Assembly (NCBI GenBank): GCA_016934735.1
Contig: JAFGSG010000023.1
Location: forward strand, 1 to 64,000
Direction: 5' to 3'
Length of the DNA: 64,000 bases
Source: Spirochaetota bacterium
Lineage (GTDB): Bacteria; Spirochaetota; UBA4802; JAFGDQ01
Position numbers and translations under genes: made by a program
Part shown: one piece after another, positions 9,123 through 18,776 of the stretch
Layout of the letters: the number at the start of each line of letters is the position of its first letter
Numbering within the stretch: position 1 is the first letter of the stretch
The notes under the pieces: model-generated
Databases searched by the model: none
Told to the model about the DNA's origin: nothing
What the model saw: the letters and a program-made list of their open reading frames with translations, nothing else

Positions 9123-9428
9123 ATGAAGGTGATTGCTGATCTGTGTATAATTCCGATCGGGGTCGGCGTGTCCCTGTCGCCTTATGTTGCTGCATGTGAA
9201 AAAATACTGTCCGAAGCAAAGTTAAAGACCCAGCTTCATGCAAACGGGACAAACATCGAAGGGGAATGGGAAGAAGTCTTTACGGCTGTTAAACGCTGCC
9301 ACGAAGCGATACATCAGATGGGAGCGCCGCGGATCGCTACTACAATTACATTCGGTACGCGAATGGACAGGGATCAGAGCATGGAAGATAAAATAAGCAG
9401 CGTACAAAAAAAATTAGAAGATTCATAA
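9123..9428 (+). CDS. MTH1187/YqgV family thiamine-binding protein
   Basis: 101 aa, close to the family size of about 95-100. The start MKVIADLCIIPIGVGVSLSPYVA and the later TQLHANGTNIEGEWEEVF, CHEAIHQMGAPRI and TTITFGTRMDR match the MTH1187/YkoF-like ferredoxin-fold proteins (DUF77). Some members bind thiamine or a thiamine pyrimidine and probably act as carriers or sensors in the cytoplasm. Strong AAGGAG Shine-Dalgarno before the ATG. No TPP riboswitch is apparent in the short leader. Confidence 0.85.
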   Translation: MKVIADLCIIPIGVGVSLSPYVAACEKILSEAKLKTQLHANGTNIEGEWEEVFTAVKRCHEAIHQMGAPRIATTITFGTRMDRDQSMEDKISSVQKKLEDS

Positions 9429-9479
9429 GCGGACCAAAGATTCCAGGTTATATCAGTCCTTTCATGTGTCTTAAGTTAT

Positions 9480-9588
9480 GGTTACCTCTAAAAATTAAAT
9501 ATTGATGTAACCATTGGGAACAAATCAAGGTAAAAATCAGGTTTTTTATTTGAAGAACCAATAAAAACTCTGATTTTTAGAGGTTCCC
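9480..9588 (+). mobile_element. MITE-like repeat, second family, copy 1
   Basis: The ends GGTTACCTCTAAAAAT (9480-9495) and the complement of GGGAACCTCTAAAAAT (9573-9588) form 16-bp terminal inverted repeats with two mismatches. The interior, including an imperfect AAAAATCAGG...CTGATTTTTA inner repeat, is shared with the element at 59723-59830 in the opposite orientation. It sits between two convergent genes and may also act as a bidirectional terminator. Confidence 0.7.
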
Positions 9589-9608
9589 TTATGTGATGCA
9601 ACACCGGA

Positions 9609-12101
9609 TTATACCCTGGATTCTTTACCTGCATGCTGTACAAATGCGAAGTTGTTTTTACCTGAGCTTTTTACACTGTACATGGCTTCATCGGCCAGCT
9701 GGATTAGTTGATCTATATCTTCGCCATGAACGGGATAAATCGCTATGCCTATGCTTGCGCCGATCGCTGCATTCTGGTTATCCAGAGCGATCGGCTGCGA
9801 CACAAGGCTGATTGTTTTTTTTGCGATCTGTGCGGCATCATCAGCAGAATGCAATTCGGTTGCAATAATTAGGAATTCATCCCCTCCTACCCTCGCAACC
9901 GTATCGGTTTCCCGGACGCAGGAAAGCATGCGTTCTGCAACCTGCTTCAGCACGTAATCTCCTGTATTATGGCCCAATGTGTCGTTAATGCTCTTGAACC
10001 CGTCGAGATCGATAAACATTACAGCTGCCATATTCTTATGCCGGTGCGCGGTACTTAGAGCTACAGACAGCCGGTCTCTGACCAGTCTCATTGTAGGCAG
10101 ATCTGTCAATATATCATGTGTCGCCATGTGGCTGATCTGTTCTTCAGCCTGTTTGCGCGCCGTTATTTCCTGATGAGTGCCGGACATGAACAAAGGCCTG
10201 CCGTCATCCGTCCACGTTATTACCTTGCCCCTGTCCAGAATCCAGATCCAGCAATCGTCTTTATGATGCATGCGAAATTCGCATTCATAATAGGGCAATT
10301 CCCCTCCGAAGTGCCTTTCCAGCAGATCCTTTGATTTAGAGAGATCATCGGGGTGCGTGTATTTTATCCATGTATCAATTGAAACAGGTTCCAGCTCAGC
10401 AAGCGTATATCCAATCATTTCCGCCCAGCGTTCATTGAACACGGTTTCGCCGGTCTGAATATTCCATTCCCATGTGCCTACGTTGGTTCCCTCGAGTATA
10501 TTGGCCAGACGCATTCGTTCTTCTGCAAGTAATTCTTCTGCATGCTTGCGGTCTGTGATATCCTGCCCCTGGGCTATAGTTGATATAAGCGTCTTACCGC
10601 CAGTACTGTAAATATTGGCAGAATTCCAAAGTAATGTCCTTGTTGTCCCGTCAACGTGCTTTATCAAAATTTCAACTGTTTCCCATTTTTCGCCGGAAAC
10701 GGTTTTACGAATATATTCAAGCGATTGCTGTTTCATTTCTTCCGGGAACAGAAGTTCAACATATTTTCCAATTACATCCTTTGCACTTCTGCCTGTTATG
10801 CGCTCAAATGCCTTATTGAAGCGCGTTATCTTAAATTTTGTGTCCCAGACAATTATCGGTGAGTTTGCATAATTTATAAGATTGTTCAGATATTCGCTGG
10901 TTTCCTTGAGTTCTTCTTCTGCCTGCTTGCTTTGGGTAATCTCCCATGCCACATCTGCCAGATACGAGACAATTTTAACGTCCTTTTCTGTATAATCTGC
11001 CGGTTTATTCCCAACGCCAAGTATTGCCATGATTTTCCCCTCTCTCATGATAGGCACAACAAGTTCGCGAATGACAGCAGCATGGCCTGTAGGAAGTCCT
11101 TTGCGGTTGGGCAGAGAATTATAATCGTTATGAATCACGGTACGCTTCTCACGCACGCAGTCCACCCATACACCAGCCTGATCGATTCCGTAATGCATTC
11201 CTTTGCCTTCTATCTTACAGAACTCTTTAATCGTCCGTGTTGACCACGCCTGAAGCGAAAGGGTCTTCTGGTCTGCTTCAACAAAATGATAGAAGCCGAT
11301 GGGACTATCAACCAGATATCCGACTTCATCCAGCACTTTTTGAAGCAGTTCCTCCAGAGAGTGTGCTGCGGCAAATTCCAGCAAAGTCAGTCTTACTCTG
11401 ATCAATTCTTCCATCTGTCTGCGCCCGGTGAGTTCTGATTCCAGACTTGTTAGTAATCTGCGGTTGACCAGCAGTACTAATGCGAAAGTCAATGCGATGA
11501 ACAGCGCCTGATATGCCAGGATTATCAAAGCATTTAAAAATCCGGACATGAACAGACGGCTGATTTGCGGTTTCGTCAGATTATATATTATATGAACTGC
11601 ACACACAAGACAAAATGCTATGAGCACTAAGCCGGTTGGTCTTGTAACCGGACGGAGGCCGGGCTTTACACGGTGCAGCATGAGCCATGCGCCCTGTGAG
11701 CCGACAAGAAAAAGAGCAAGCGAAAGATTGACATTACGGAGTGTAAGGCTTGGGTAAATATAGGTGAGATAGGCATGTGCAGCGGTAAAAACGGCTACCA
11801 TGATATAATTATGTATCTGCCGGCTTCTTTCCCCTGTGTAGACTTCAAGCCCTATATACAGCGCAACCATTCCTCCGACAATGAGCGTATTGGCGAGAAA
11901 AATTGAAACTAGATCCGGCACTGAATCGCGAAGTGTAACAAGAATAAGCGATACAAGCTGCAAAATGTAATAAGCAAGCCATAGGGAGATTTCCGGAAAC
12001 CGATTCCGGTTCTGCCGCCATAATGATGACATCACTATAACGCAGATTATATTGATTACAATATAAACGACAAAAAGGGTTTTTAATTCGATAAACATCA
12101 T
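9609..12101 (-). CDS. Membrane diguanylate cyclase with GAF, two PAS and GGDEF domains
   Basis: 830 aa. About seven hydrophobic segments fill residues 1-215, forming an integral membrane sensor. A GAF domain (about 240-395) follows, then two PAS domains (about 400-525 and 530-660) with PAC endings GQDITDRKHAEE and HQEITARKQAEE, then a GGDEF domain (about 665-825). The catalytic motif GGDEF is at 739-743, and an RxxD inhibitory site (RETD) lies five residues before it, so it should make cyclic di-GMP from GTP with product feedback. There is no EAL domain. The start has GAGG at a good distance. It is a stand-alone gene, and the signals sensed are unknown. Confidence 0.92.
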   Translation of the reverse strand: MMFIELKTLFVVYIVINIICVIVMSSLWRQNRNRFPEISLWLAYYILQLVSLILVTLRDSVPDLVSIFLANTLIVGGMVALYIGLEVYTGERSRQIHNYIMVAVFTAAHAYLTYIYPSLTLRNVNLSLALFLVGSQGAWLMLHRVKPGLRPVTRPTGLVLIAFCLVCAVHIIYNLTKPQISRLFMSGFLNALIILAYQALFIALTFALVLLVNRRLLTSLESELTGRRQMEELIRVRLTLLEFAAAHSLEELLQKVLDEVGYLVDSPIGFYHFVEADQKTLSLQAWSTRTIKEFCKIEGKGMHYGIDQAGVWVDCVREKRTVIHNDYNSLPNRKGLPTGHAAVIRELVVPIMREGKIMAILGVGNKPADYTEKDVKIVSYLADVAWEITQSKQAEEELKETSEYLNNLINYANSPIIVWDTKFKITRFNKAFERITGRSAKDVIGKYVELLFPEEMKQQSLEYIRKTVSGEKWETVEILIKHVDGTTRTLLWNSANIYSTGGKTLISTIAQGQDITDRKHAEELLAEERMRLANILEGTNVGTWEWNIQTGETVFNERWAEMIGYTLAELEPVSIDTWIKYTHPDDLSKSKDLLERHFGGELPYYECEFRMHHKDDCWIWILDRGKVITWTDDGRPLFMSGTHQEITARKQAEEQISHMATHDILTDLPTMRLVRDRLSVALSTAHRHKNMAAVMFIDLDGFKSINDTLGHNTGDYVLKQVAERMLSCVRETDTVARVGGDEFLIIATELHSADDAAQIAKKTISLVSQPIALDNQNAAIGASIGIAIYPVHGEDIDQLIQLADEAMYSVKSSGKNNFAFVQHAGKESRV

Positions 12102-12357
12102 TTTGCAGCCTCTGTGGCGAGAGTGATGCAGAATACGGCATTAAAGAATGCTTTACCGGAAAACCTGTTCTTTTAAATAAATACAATTATCGATTGATAT
12201 ATTAACATAAAATAATATAAATATCAATACAAATTCCTTTAAAAAAGAGTGATATCCATAAAATTAAATTGCCGATACCTCTGTATCATAAGTAATTGAC
12301 AAAAACACTTGATCAGATAAAGATACAAAGTAGTGAAAATCCGGGGAGGTGACGGTC

Positions 12358-12969
12358 ATGAAATTTAAAAGCAGTGCAGCAGTCGCTGGCATTGCGGGCG
12401 GGATCGGCGGGCTTATTAACGCAGCGCTGTGTTATGCAAAGTGGCCTGTCCCGGTTATGAATAACTATACCTCATCGTTTGACTGGCACGTGATTCCTGC
12501 TGGTTTTATTCACGGTCTGGTGCTTGCGCTCATTGCTGTGCTGGCAGCTGGGATAACCTCCCGCCGGACCAGAGTGATCCGCTGGCTGATTATACCTTTT
12601 GCAGGCTGGTTTGCCGGGTATTTATCCTGGATACCGCTTGACATGTCTGCATTCGGAAATTCCCTGCGTCAGGCAGTCTCCTGGCCCGTTGAGGCATCCT
12701 GGCGGGCTGTATGGTCGCCGTTCGCCTACTTTGGAATAGTTGCTGCGCTTCTCTATTCATGGCTGATTTTCCGGCCCGGAAAGACGGTAATGTGGCAGGA
12801 GATGCTGGCTGCAGGCTGGGCGGGAATACTCGGTTCGCTGTGGTGGTGGATATCATGGGAGACGTGGTACTTCAGCCTAATACATGGCGCAATATGGGGC
12901 TGCGTCTTCGGTGCGGCCATGTCGCTAAGCGGCGGGCTTAATGAATCCCGCTCCATTGCAGGAGGGTGA
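12358..12969 (+). CDS. Predicted polytopic membrane protein, unknown function
   Basis: About 203 aa from the ATG at 12358, which has GGGGAGG (12343-12349) at ideal spacing; the GTG at 12349 overlaps that site and is unlikely to be used. Five to six hydrophobic segments alternate with short loops, with many Gly, Ala and Trp residues (GAIWGCVFGAAMS near the C-terminus, WWWISWETWYF before it). No catalytic motif is seen. Its codon use and base composition are richer in G and C than the flanking intergenic DNA, as in most longer genes here. Confidence 0.65.
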   Translation: MKFKSSAAVAGIAGGIGGLINAALCYAKWPVPVMNNYTSSFDWHVIPAGFIHGLVLALIAVLAAGITSRRTRVIRWLIIPFAGWFAGYLSWIPLDMSAFGNSLRQAVSWPVEASWRAVWSPFAYFGIVAALLYSWLIFRPGKTVMWQEMLAAGWAGILGSLWWWISWETWYFSLIHGAIWGCVFGAAMSLSGGLNESRSIAGG

Positions 12970-13139
12970 GGAATAGATCCGAAATCAACTGAGCCATGTT
13001 AATTGCATTTAATCTTTACTAATCATAATTATATTCCTCTTGAAAAGCAGCACACAGCATTTATATTAAGTCGTATAAATTTTAAGATTTTCGAAAATTT
13101 TATTGTATTTAATTAAAAAAACGTTGAATTTAATTACAA

Positions 13140-13336
13140 GTTATCTCAAAAATAATTTTTGTCTTTAAATAAATTGAAAAACATTACAAAATTTTTGAGG
13201 ACGCCTTTCAGCCCTGATGCAAAAGCCCTCAAAGACATAAAAAACTAACCAGGAAGGTCTGATTCCGCAGAAAATTTTGTAATGTTTTTCAATTTAAAGT
13301 CAGCTATTTATGCAAAATCATATTTTTGAGATGAGT
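13140..13336 (+). mobile_element. MITE-like element with hairpin core, copy B (most complete)
   Basis: Outer terminal inverted repeats GTTATCTCAAAAATA (13140-13154) and TATTTTTGAGATGAG (13321-13335) match at 13 of 15 positions. Inside, a perfect 26-bp inverted repeat (13170-13195 with 13271-13296) brackets a 75-bp conserved core containing GAGGACGCCTTTCAG, CCTGATGCAAAAGC, CCAGGAAGGTCTGATTCCG. The element fills most of the gap between the membrane protein and the repeat lipoprotein and has no ORF. Confidence 0.8.
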
Positions 13337-13388
13337 TCTAATATTAAAAATTAATTAGATTTAACAATAATGGTTAAGTAAAAAAATA

Positions 13389-15089
13389 ATGATAAATAAA
13401 TATTTTCGTTTTTATTCATATTTTATAGTTGCTACTGTTTTACTGCTTATAATTTCATGCGGCGGAATCAGCGAAAACAACAGCAGCAATACTGATTATA
13501 GCGATACACTCAGTGATTTAAATGAATTAAATTCCCCTGCTTTTCCGGAAGAAGATCAAATTAAAACAGACAGCACTAAACTGATTCACTCATTTGAATT
13601 CCATACGGAAAATAACCCAGAGTATTTATCTGAAAATATTTATGGTTCAATAAGCGGAAATATAATTACATTAAGGGTTCCGGTATATACGGATAGAAAA
13701 TTTTTAATTCCAACAATTCAATATTCGGGAAAATCTATAACGCCCGAAAGCGGTAAAGCTGTTAATTTCTCCGATGATAATGTTGTTTATACTGTAACTG
13801 CCGAAGATGGAACAACAGCAAAATATAAAATAATTATTCAAAACCGGCAGCTGATGAGGAGTGTTGAATACATACCTGCAAATAAAGAAAAAATTGATCC
13901 GGATAATGATGAAATAATCGGCTACAGCGTACCGGAATTTTTTAAAGACGGAGCATGCTCAGAATACACGGAGTATTATTCAAACGGCGAAGATGGCATC
14001 TGGTTTAATGATGACGATGATATCTATTCGATGAATGTTTATAATAAGGCCGGAGAAATAGTCGAAAGTTATTCATTTAACAATCCGGGACCTGACGGCA
14101 TATATCACACACAGGATGATATTTATAATTCATACGTAATTCACTTTTATGATAAGAACGGAAATGCAGTAGAATATATTGAAGGAATTTCAGCAGGCAT
14201 GGACGGCATCTGGCTTACGGAAGATGACGGTTTTTCTGTTCTCGTTGCCTATGAGTACGAGAATAAACTTCTTAGCAGAGAAATCCACTATTCAGATGCG
14301 GATGTAATCAGTTGTTATTATTTATATAGCTATAATCAGGATTTTAGAATCGATGCGGAATGGAAATACAATGGACCGGGTCCGGATAAGGAGTGGCTCA
14401 CTGAAGATGATAACCTGGAAACGGAAACATTTTATCAATATGATGATTCCGGAAATATTATAAGAGAAACTACCGGCCATGATAAATACGGCATTGTTTC
14501 CTACTGGTATTCCTACTCTTATAATACTGAAAACAAAATCATAGAAAAAATCGAGTATAATAAGGAAGGCCATGATAATATTTGGTTTACGGGTGATGAT
14601 ATCATAGCTTCAAGAGAGAGCTATGAATATAACAGGAATGGACGGCTGACATTAAGCATCAATTCTCTTTCACCAGGTACGGATGATATCTGGTTTAATT
14701 CTGATGATAATATTAATTCATATACCATAAGGGATTATACGGAATTTACAGAAACATATACCAGCTATTACTGGCCGGATAACAGGATCGGGCCTGACGG
14801 CTTATGGTTTACTGCTGATGATATTCCATGGTATAAAATATATATTCTTTACAATGTAATCCGGAATGTTAAAAAAGATCAGGAGATATATATCATCACA
14901 TATGGTGCCGGTAATGACGGTATATGGTTCACTGCAGATGATGTAAAACTCAATTCATATATGAGAAACAGATTTGATCCGCATGGAAATCCTCTCGGCA
15001 CGACATATTATAACGGGCCAGGAAACGACGGAGTCTGGATGACCGGCGATGATCTCATCGATTATTATACTGTTTCAGTTTATAAGTGA
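13389..15089 (+). CDS. Surface lipoprotein with DUF5018-like domain and nine GxDGxWxTxDD repeats
   Basis: 566 aa. A lipoprotein signal peptide ends in the lipobox IISC (about residue 24), followed by an Asn/Ser/Asp-rich linker. Residues about 60-155 (FEFHTENNPEYLSENIYGSI, ITLRVPVYTD, IQYSGKSITPESG, YTVTAEDGTTAKYKI) match the beta-sandwich domain found in spirochaete and Bacteroidetes lipoproteins (DUF5018/cadherin-like type). After this come nine units with the signature G-x-D-G-I-W-F-T-x-D-D, about 35-50 residues apart, each followed by a Tyr-rich strand such as YEYNRNG. The Asp-rich loops look suited to binding calcium, and the strands recall RHS/YD-type repeats; both are inferences. It is expected on the cell surface. 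Confidence 0.8.
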   Translation: MINKYFRFYSYFIVATVLLLIISCGGISENNSSNTDYSDTLSDLNELNSPAFPEEDQIKTDSTKLIHSFEFHTENNPEYLSENIYGSISGNIITLRVPVYTDRKFLIPTIQYSGKSITPESGKAVNFSDDNVVYTVTAEDGTTAKYKIIIQNRQLMRSVEYIPANKEKIDPDNDEIIGYSVPEFFKDGACSEYTEYYSNGEDGIWFNDDDDIYSMNVYNKAGEIVESYSFNNPGPDGIYHTQDDIYNSYVIHFYDKNGNAVEYIEGISAGMDGIWLTEDDGFSVLVAYEYENKLLSREIHYSDADVISCYYLYSYNQDFRIDAEWKYNGPGPDKEWLTEDDNLETETFYQYDDSGNIIRETTGHDKYGIVSYWYSYSYNTENKIIEKIEYNKEGHDNIWFTGDDIIASRESYEYNRNGRLTLSINSLSPGTDDIWFNSDDNINSYTIRDYTEFTETYTSYYWPDNRIGPDGLWFTADDIPWYKIYILYNVIRNVKKDQEIYIITYGAGNDGIWFTADDVKLNSYMRNRFDPHGNPLGTTYYNGPGNDGVWMTGDDLIDYYTVSVYK

Positions 15090-15126
15090 TTAATATGTTT
15101 GTTTTTCAACAGCCGCATAAAAAATT

Positions 15127-15450
15127 GTGAACAAAAATAATAAAATTACCTGCCTTCGCTGCGGCGCCTGCTGCCACGTGGATATAATAGCATATGTCTC
15201 TCCGGAGGATATTCAAAGATGGGAGGGAGAGGGCCGTAATGATATTATAGCCAGGATAGGCGGCGGTGAGGTCGTCTGGCTTGGCGACAGGATTGTAAAC
15301 AAGTACGGCGAAAAAGTGAAAAATTGTGTTTATCTTAATTATGACGGCACATCATTTTTCTGTGAAATATACGAGACACGCCCTCTGGTATGCCGCAATT
15401 TCCTTCCTGGCTCCTCCGAGCTGTGTCCTCAGTACTACCGTAAAGAATAA
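15127..15450 (+). CDS. YkgJ-type cysteine-cluster protein
   Basis: 107 aa from a GTG start. The N-terminus has CLRCGACC (Cys at about 9, 12, 15, 16) and the C-terminal half FFCEIYETRPLVCRNF and LCPQYY, the spaced Cys pattern of the YkgJ/UPF0153 putative zinc- or iron-chelating proteins. Function of the family is not established. It starts 37 bp after the repeat lipoprotein on the same strand, so it may share a transcript with it. The start codon is weak and lacks a clear Shine-Dalgarno. Confidence 0.8.
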   Translation: MNKNNKITCLRCGACCHVDIIAYVSPEDIQRWEGEGRNDIIARIGGGEVVWLGDRIVNKYGEKVKNCVYLNYDGTSFFCEIYETRPLVCRNFLPGSSELCPQYYRKE

Positions 15451-15460
15451 ATTATTTGCT

Positions 15461-15591
15461 GATAAATCGTAATAAATTACAAAATTTTTGAGGACGCCTT
15501 TCAGACCTGATGAAAAGGCATTCGAAAACATGAAAAACAGGCCAGGAAGGTCTGATTCCGCAGAAAATTTTGTAATTTATTACGATTTATC
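15461..15591 (+). mobile_element. Hairpin-core repeat, copy C
   Basis: A perfect 28-bp inverted repeat (15461-15488 with 15564-15591) whose outer part, GATAAATCGTAATAAATTAC, differs from that of the other copies, yet both arms changed together. The core is nearly identical to copy B (GAGGACGCCTTTCAG, GGCCAGGAAGG). Downstream, TAATTTTGGGATGACTTCT (15614-15632) is the right outer end of the larger element; the left outer end is missing, since the element abuts the stop of the preceding gene. Confidence 0.8.
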
Positions 15592-15635
15592 ATTAATCAT
15601 ATAATTGAATTTATAATTTTGGGATGACTTCTAGT

Positions 15636-15697
15636 TAGCAATGTATTCCAATTTATAGTAAATCATTTACATGGATCTATAATTTTGAGATGGATTG
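15636..15697 (+). repeat. Core-less short relative of the MITE-like shell
   Basis: ATGTATTCCAATTTATAG followed by TTTACATGGATCTATAATTTTGAGATGG aligns with the elements at 43191-43280 and 58955-59026. It has the right-hand end (ATTTTGAGAT) but a poor left end, and lies directly beside hairpin-core copy C, as if two insertions occurred at one site. Confidence 0.5.
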
Positions 15698-15857
15698 TAG
15701 AAATTGTGTTTGAAACAAATGACATAATAATAGAAGTTGTAACCAGGTTGCATTAGCAAACAATTTTAAGCATATTTCAGCAATTTCACCAAAGAATCAA
15801 CTGTTGAAATATTTTTTGTACAAAAATATAAAATTATACTGAAAGGATAAGTAATAT

Positions 15858-17285
15858 ATGAGCGGCATTGCTGGCATTGTATCCGGAAACGATTGCAAGT
15901 CCGATCTTTTTTACGCTGTTGATTATCATTCACATTTAGGCACATCATATGGCGGGATCGCGATATCCAATGGTAAAAAAGTACATAAGAAAATTCACCA
16001 TCTGGTAAAGGCGCAGTTTAAATCGTGCTTTTTTGAAGATGCTGAATTCGCGCGCATGAACGGGAATATGGGGATCGGCGTCATCAGCGACAGAGATACC
16101 CAGCCGCTCGTTATGCGTCTTAAATTCGGAGAATACGCGATATGTGCGGCTGGCTACATTGATAATCAGAATCAACTGGCAAAGAAACTGATCGATGAGG
16201 GCATCGTGTTTTCTGAAATGGTAAACGGAAATGTAAATCAGATTGAACTGGCTGCCAAACTGATAAATAAAGGGAATACTCTGGCTGACGGCATTGAATA
16301 CCTCCATGATCAGATTGAAGGTTCATTATCCCTGCTTCTCCTCGGTAAAGATGGCTTATATGCGGCGCGCGACAGGTATGGAAGAAGCCCGCTTGTGCTT
16401 GCTGAAAAGGACGATTCAAAAATTGTTGTTTCCGAGACATGTTCTTATAAAAATTTAGGTTATAAAATAAAGAAATTTCTGGGACCAGGTGAAATTGTGC
16501 TGATTTCGGAAAAAAAAGTCGAGCAGATAAGGAAGCCGAACGATAAGCTCCAGTTATGCACTTTCCTGTATGTTTATGCCGGCTTTCCTGCTTCGGAATA
16601 TGAAGGAATGAATGTTGAGGAGTTTAGAGAGGCTTCCGGGAGGATCATGGCAAGAAAGGACAATGTGAAGGCTGACCTCGTCTGCGGTGTAGCTGATTCA
16701 GGTACAGCATACGCGCACGGCTACTCGGACGAATCCGGCATCCCTGTAAAAATACCTTTGCTTAAATACACGCCCGGATGGTCCCGCAGTTATGTCCCGC
16801 CTTTCCAGGAGACCAGAGACCTGGTAGCACGCATGAAACAGGTGACAGCGGATAATTTAATCAAAGATCAAAGAATGATCATAACTGAAGATTCGATCGT
16901 AAGGGGTACTCAGCTAAAGAATTATCTTATTGTAAAACTATGGAACGCAGGGGCCAGGGAGATACACGTCAGACCCGCATGTCCGGCTCTCCTGTTTCCA
17001 TGCAAGTATCTGTATTCCACACGCCAGCTCGATGAGCTTATGGTGAGGAGGATCATAAAGGGAATTCACGGAAAACATATAGACAATGTCGGCGCTTATA
17101 TTGATGTTGAATCAGGCGATTATAAAAAAATGATCGGGCTTATGGAAAAAGAACTGAACGTCACGAGCCTGCGTTTTCAGGGCCTGGATGATATGATATC
17201 CGCAACCGGACTGCCTGAGGAAAGTCTATGCACTTACTGCTGGACAGGGAAAGAGACCTGTAAGCAAAAACAGGGTAAACGGTAA
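15858..17285 (+). CDS. Amidophosphoribosyltransferase (PurF) homologue with Ser in place of the catalytic Cys
   Basis: 475 aa, the usual PurF length. Normal PurF starts M-C-G-I and uses that Cys to take ammonia from glutamine; here it starts MSGIAGIVSG (AGC codon), so the glutaminase nucleophile is replaced by Ser. The PRPP-binding loop is well kept (ITEDSIVRGTQ), as are the four Cys that would hold the 4Fe-4S cluster: one in QLCTFLYVYAG, one in CPALLFPCKYL and two in LCTYCW near the C-terminus. The protein may therefore use free ammonia, act on another phosphoribosyl reaction, or be regulatory. AAGGA Shine-Dalgarno. It is not in a pur operon; it is convergent with citrate synthase. Confidence 0.85.
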   Translation: MSGIAGIVSGNDCKSDLFYAVDYHSHLGTSYGGIAISNGKKVHKKIHHLVKAQFKSCFFEDAEFARMNGNMGIGVISDRDTQPLVMRLKFGEYAICAAGYIDNQNQLAKKLIDEGIVFSEMVNGNVNQIELAAKLINKGNTLADGIEYLHDQIEGSLSLLLLGKDGLYAARDRYGRSPLVLAEKDDSKIVVSETCSYKNLGYKIKKFLGPGEIVLISEKKVEQIRKPNDKLQLCTFLYVYAGFPASEYEGMNVEEFREASGRIMARKDNVKADLVCGVADSGTAYAHGYSDESGIPVKIPLLKYTPGWSRSYVPPFQETRDLVARMKQVTADNLIKDQRMIITEDSIVRGTQLKNYLIVKLWNAGAREIHVRPACPALLFPCKYLYSTRQLDELMVRRIIKGIHGKHIDNVGAYIDVESGDYKKMIGLMEKELNVTSLRFQGLDDMISATGLPEESLCTYCWTGKETCKQKQGKR

Positions 17286-17423
17286 TACACAGCGGTTTTA
17301 CAGATTTATATTGTCAATGAGACAGGAGGATTTTAATCTAACAGTCTCCGTCAACGCCTGTATCTCCTCCTATCCCGTTGAGATATGACGATATACCTGC
17401 CCGATTATATTAAGCGCGGTCCA

Positions 17424-18776
17424 TTACCGCCTGTCAGACAGATCGATGTATTTTCTTTCTTTGTTGCTGACCTGAACATAAGCAGGCCGCATTATTTTCC
17501 CCTGCATGATCTGCTCTATCCTGTGTGCACACCAGCCGACTACTCTTGCCATAGCAAAAATCGGGGTGTAAACCTCTTTCGGGATTCCCAGCATTTCATA
17601 TACGAAACCGGAATAAAAATCAACGTTTGCACATACGGCTTTTTTGTTTCTTTCTGAAAGCAGTTTTACTGCAATTTTTTCAACATTTTCGTAAAGATAG
17701 TAATCATCCAACTCATCATTTTTCCCGGCAAGTCTGCGCGCGTATTCCTTTAAAATCAGAGCACGCGGATCAGATACAGTATAAACAGCGTGGCCAAAAC
17801 CGTAAATCTTTCCGGTTCTGTCTCCTGCCTTCTTTTCAAGCAGTTTCGAAAGGTAAGCGGTTATTTCGCGTTCGCTGTCCCTGCCTTTTAAGGACTTTTT
17901 CATTTCCTTCATCATTGCCTTAACCGACTCATTTGCCCCGCCATGAAGATATCCGGACAGTGATGCTATGCCGGCAGCTATTGCCATATAAGTGTTGGCT
18001 CCTGCCGACGATACAGACCGCACTGTAAATGTTGAGTTGTTGCCCCCTCCGTGTTCGGCATGGAGTATCAGTGCAATATCGAATATATGAGCTTCTTCAT
18101 CTTCCGGAACTTCGCCGTGCATCAGATAAAGGAAGTTCTGGGCTATGGAGAGATCGGGTTTCGAGCGGAATATCTTCAGGTCAAATCCCTTGCTGTAACG
18201 TAAAACATTGTAATTTGCCGCAACAATAGTCGGAAATTTTGCAATCAGGTTTATGCACTGCCTGCAGACGACATCCAGATCTGTGGACTCGGGCTCTTCA
18301 TCTGTACGGCTCATATGGGATATCACGCTGTGCAGGGCGTACATCTGATTATCATTGTAAACTTCTTCCATGATGATCTGACGCTCGGTTTTAGATAAGG
18401 CTCTCCTCCTGGCAAGTTCCTGTGTAAATTTTATAAGATCTCTTCGGGAAGGCAGTTCACCGGCGAGAAGCAGGTAAGCTGTCTCCTCGAATCCGAATCT
18501 CTTTTTTTCTTCAACTATCCTGATTATGTTTTCTACATCATAATTACAGTAATATAATTTCCCCGGGATTGATGTAACCTCATAAATTTTTTTTTCCGGG
18601 TCCTTTAATATTTTCTGATAACCGTCAACCCTGCCTTTTGTAGTGATTCCCGCCACAACACCTGATCCGTCTGCGTTTCGAAGTCCCAGCTTTACATCTT
18701 TCTCCCTGACTATATCGGGATTAAGATAATCATGCACTCTTGTCAGTTTTTCTATTTTTTTATAAATTGTATCCAT
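17424..18776 (-). CDS. gltA: Citrate synthase
   Basis: 450 aa. Condenses acetyl-CoA with oxaloacetate in the cytoplasm. The catalytic trio is visible: His278 in YLHGGANE, His329 in GFGHAVYT and Asp386 in NVDFYSG. Other typical stretches are LHAEHGGGNNSTF and GIASLSGYLHGG. The N-terminal region is longer than in the smallest bacterial forms; a 2-methylcitrate synthase or an Re/Si variant cannot be fully excluded, but the motif set is that of ordinary (Si) citrate synthase. AGGAG Shine-Dalgarno. It is last in a minus-strand run after pyk and leuB, suggesting a carbon-to-2-oxoglutarate or leucine-linked grouping. Confidence 0.9.
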   Translation of the reverse strand: MDTIYKKIEKLTRVHDYLNPDIVREKDVKLGLRNADGSGVVAGITTKGRVDGYQKILKDPEKKIYEVTSIPGKLYYCNYDVENIIRIVEEKKRFGFEETAYLLLAGELPSRRDLIKFTQELARRRALSKTERQIIMEEVYNDNQMYALHSVISHMSRTDEEPESTDLDVVCRQCINLIAKFPTIVAANYNVLRYSKGFDLKIFRSKPDLSIAQNFLYLMHGEVPEDEEAHIFDIALILHAEHGGGNNSTFTVRSVSSAGANTYMAIAAGIASLSGYLHGGANESVKAMMKEMKKSLKGRDSEREITAYLSKLLEKKAGDRTGKIYGFGHAVYTVSDPRALILKEYARRLAGKNDELDDYYLYENVEKIAVKLLSERNKKAVCANVDFYSGFVYEMLGIPKEVYTPIFAMARVVGWCAHRIEQIMQGKIMRPAYVQVSNKERKYIDLSDRR

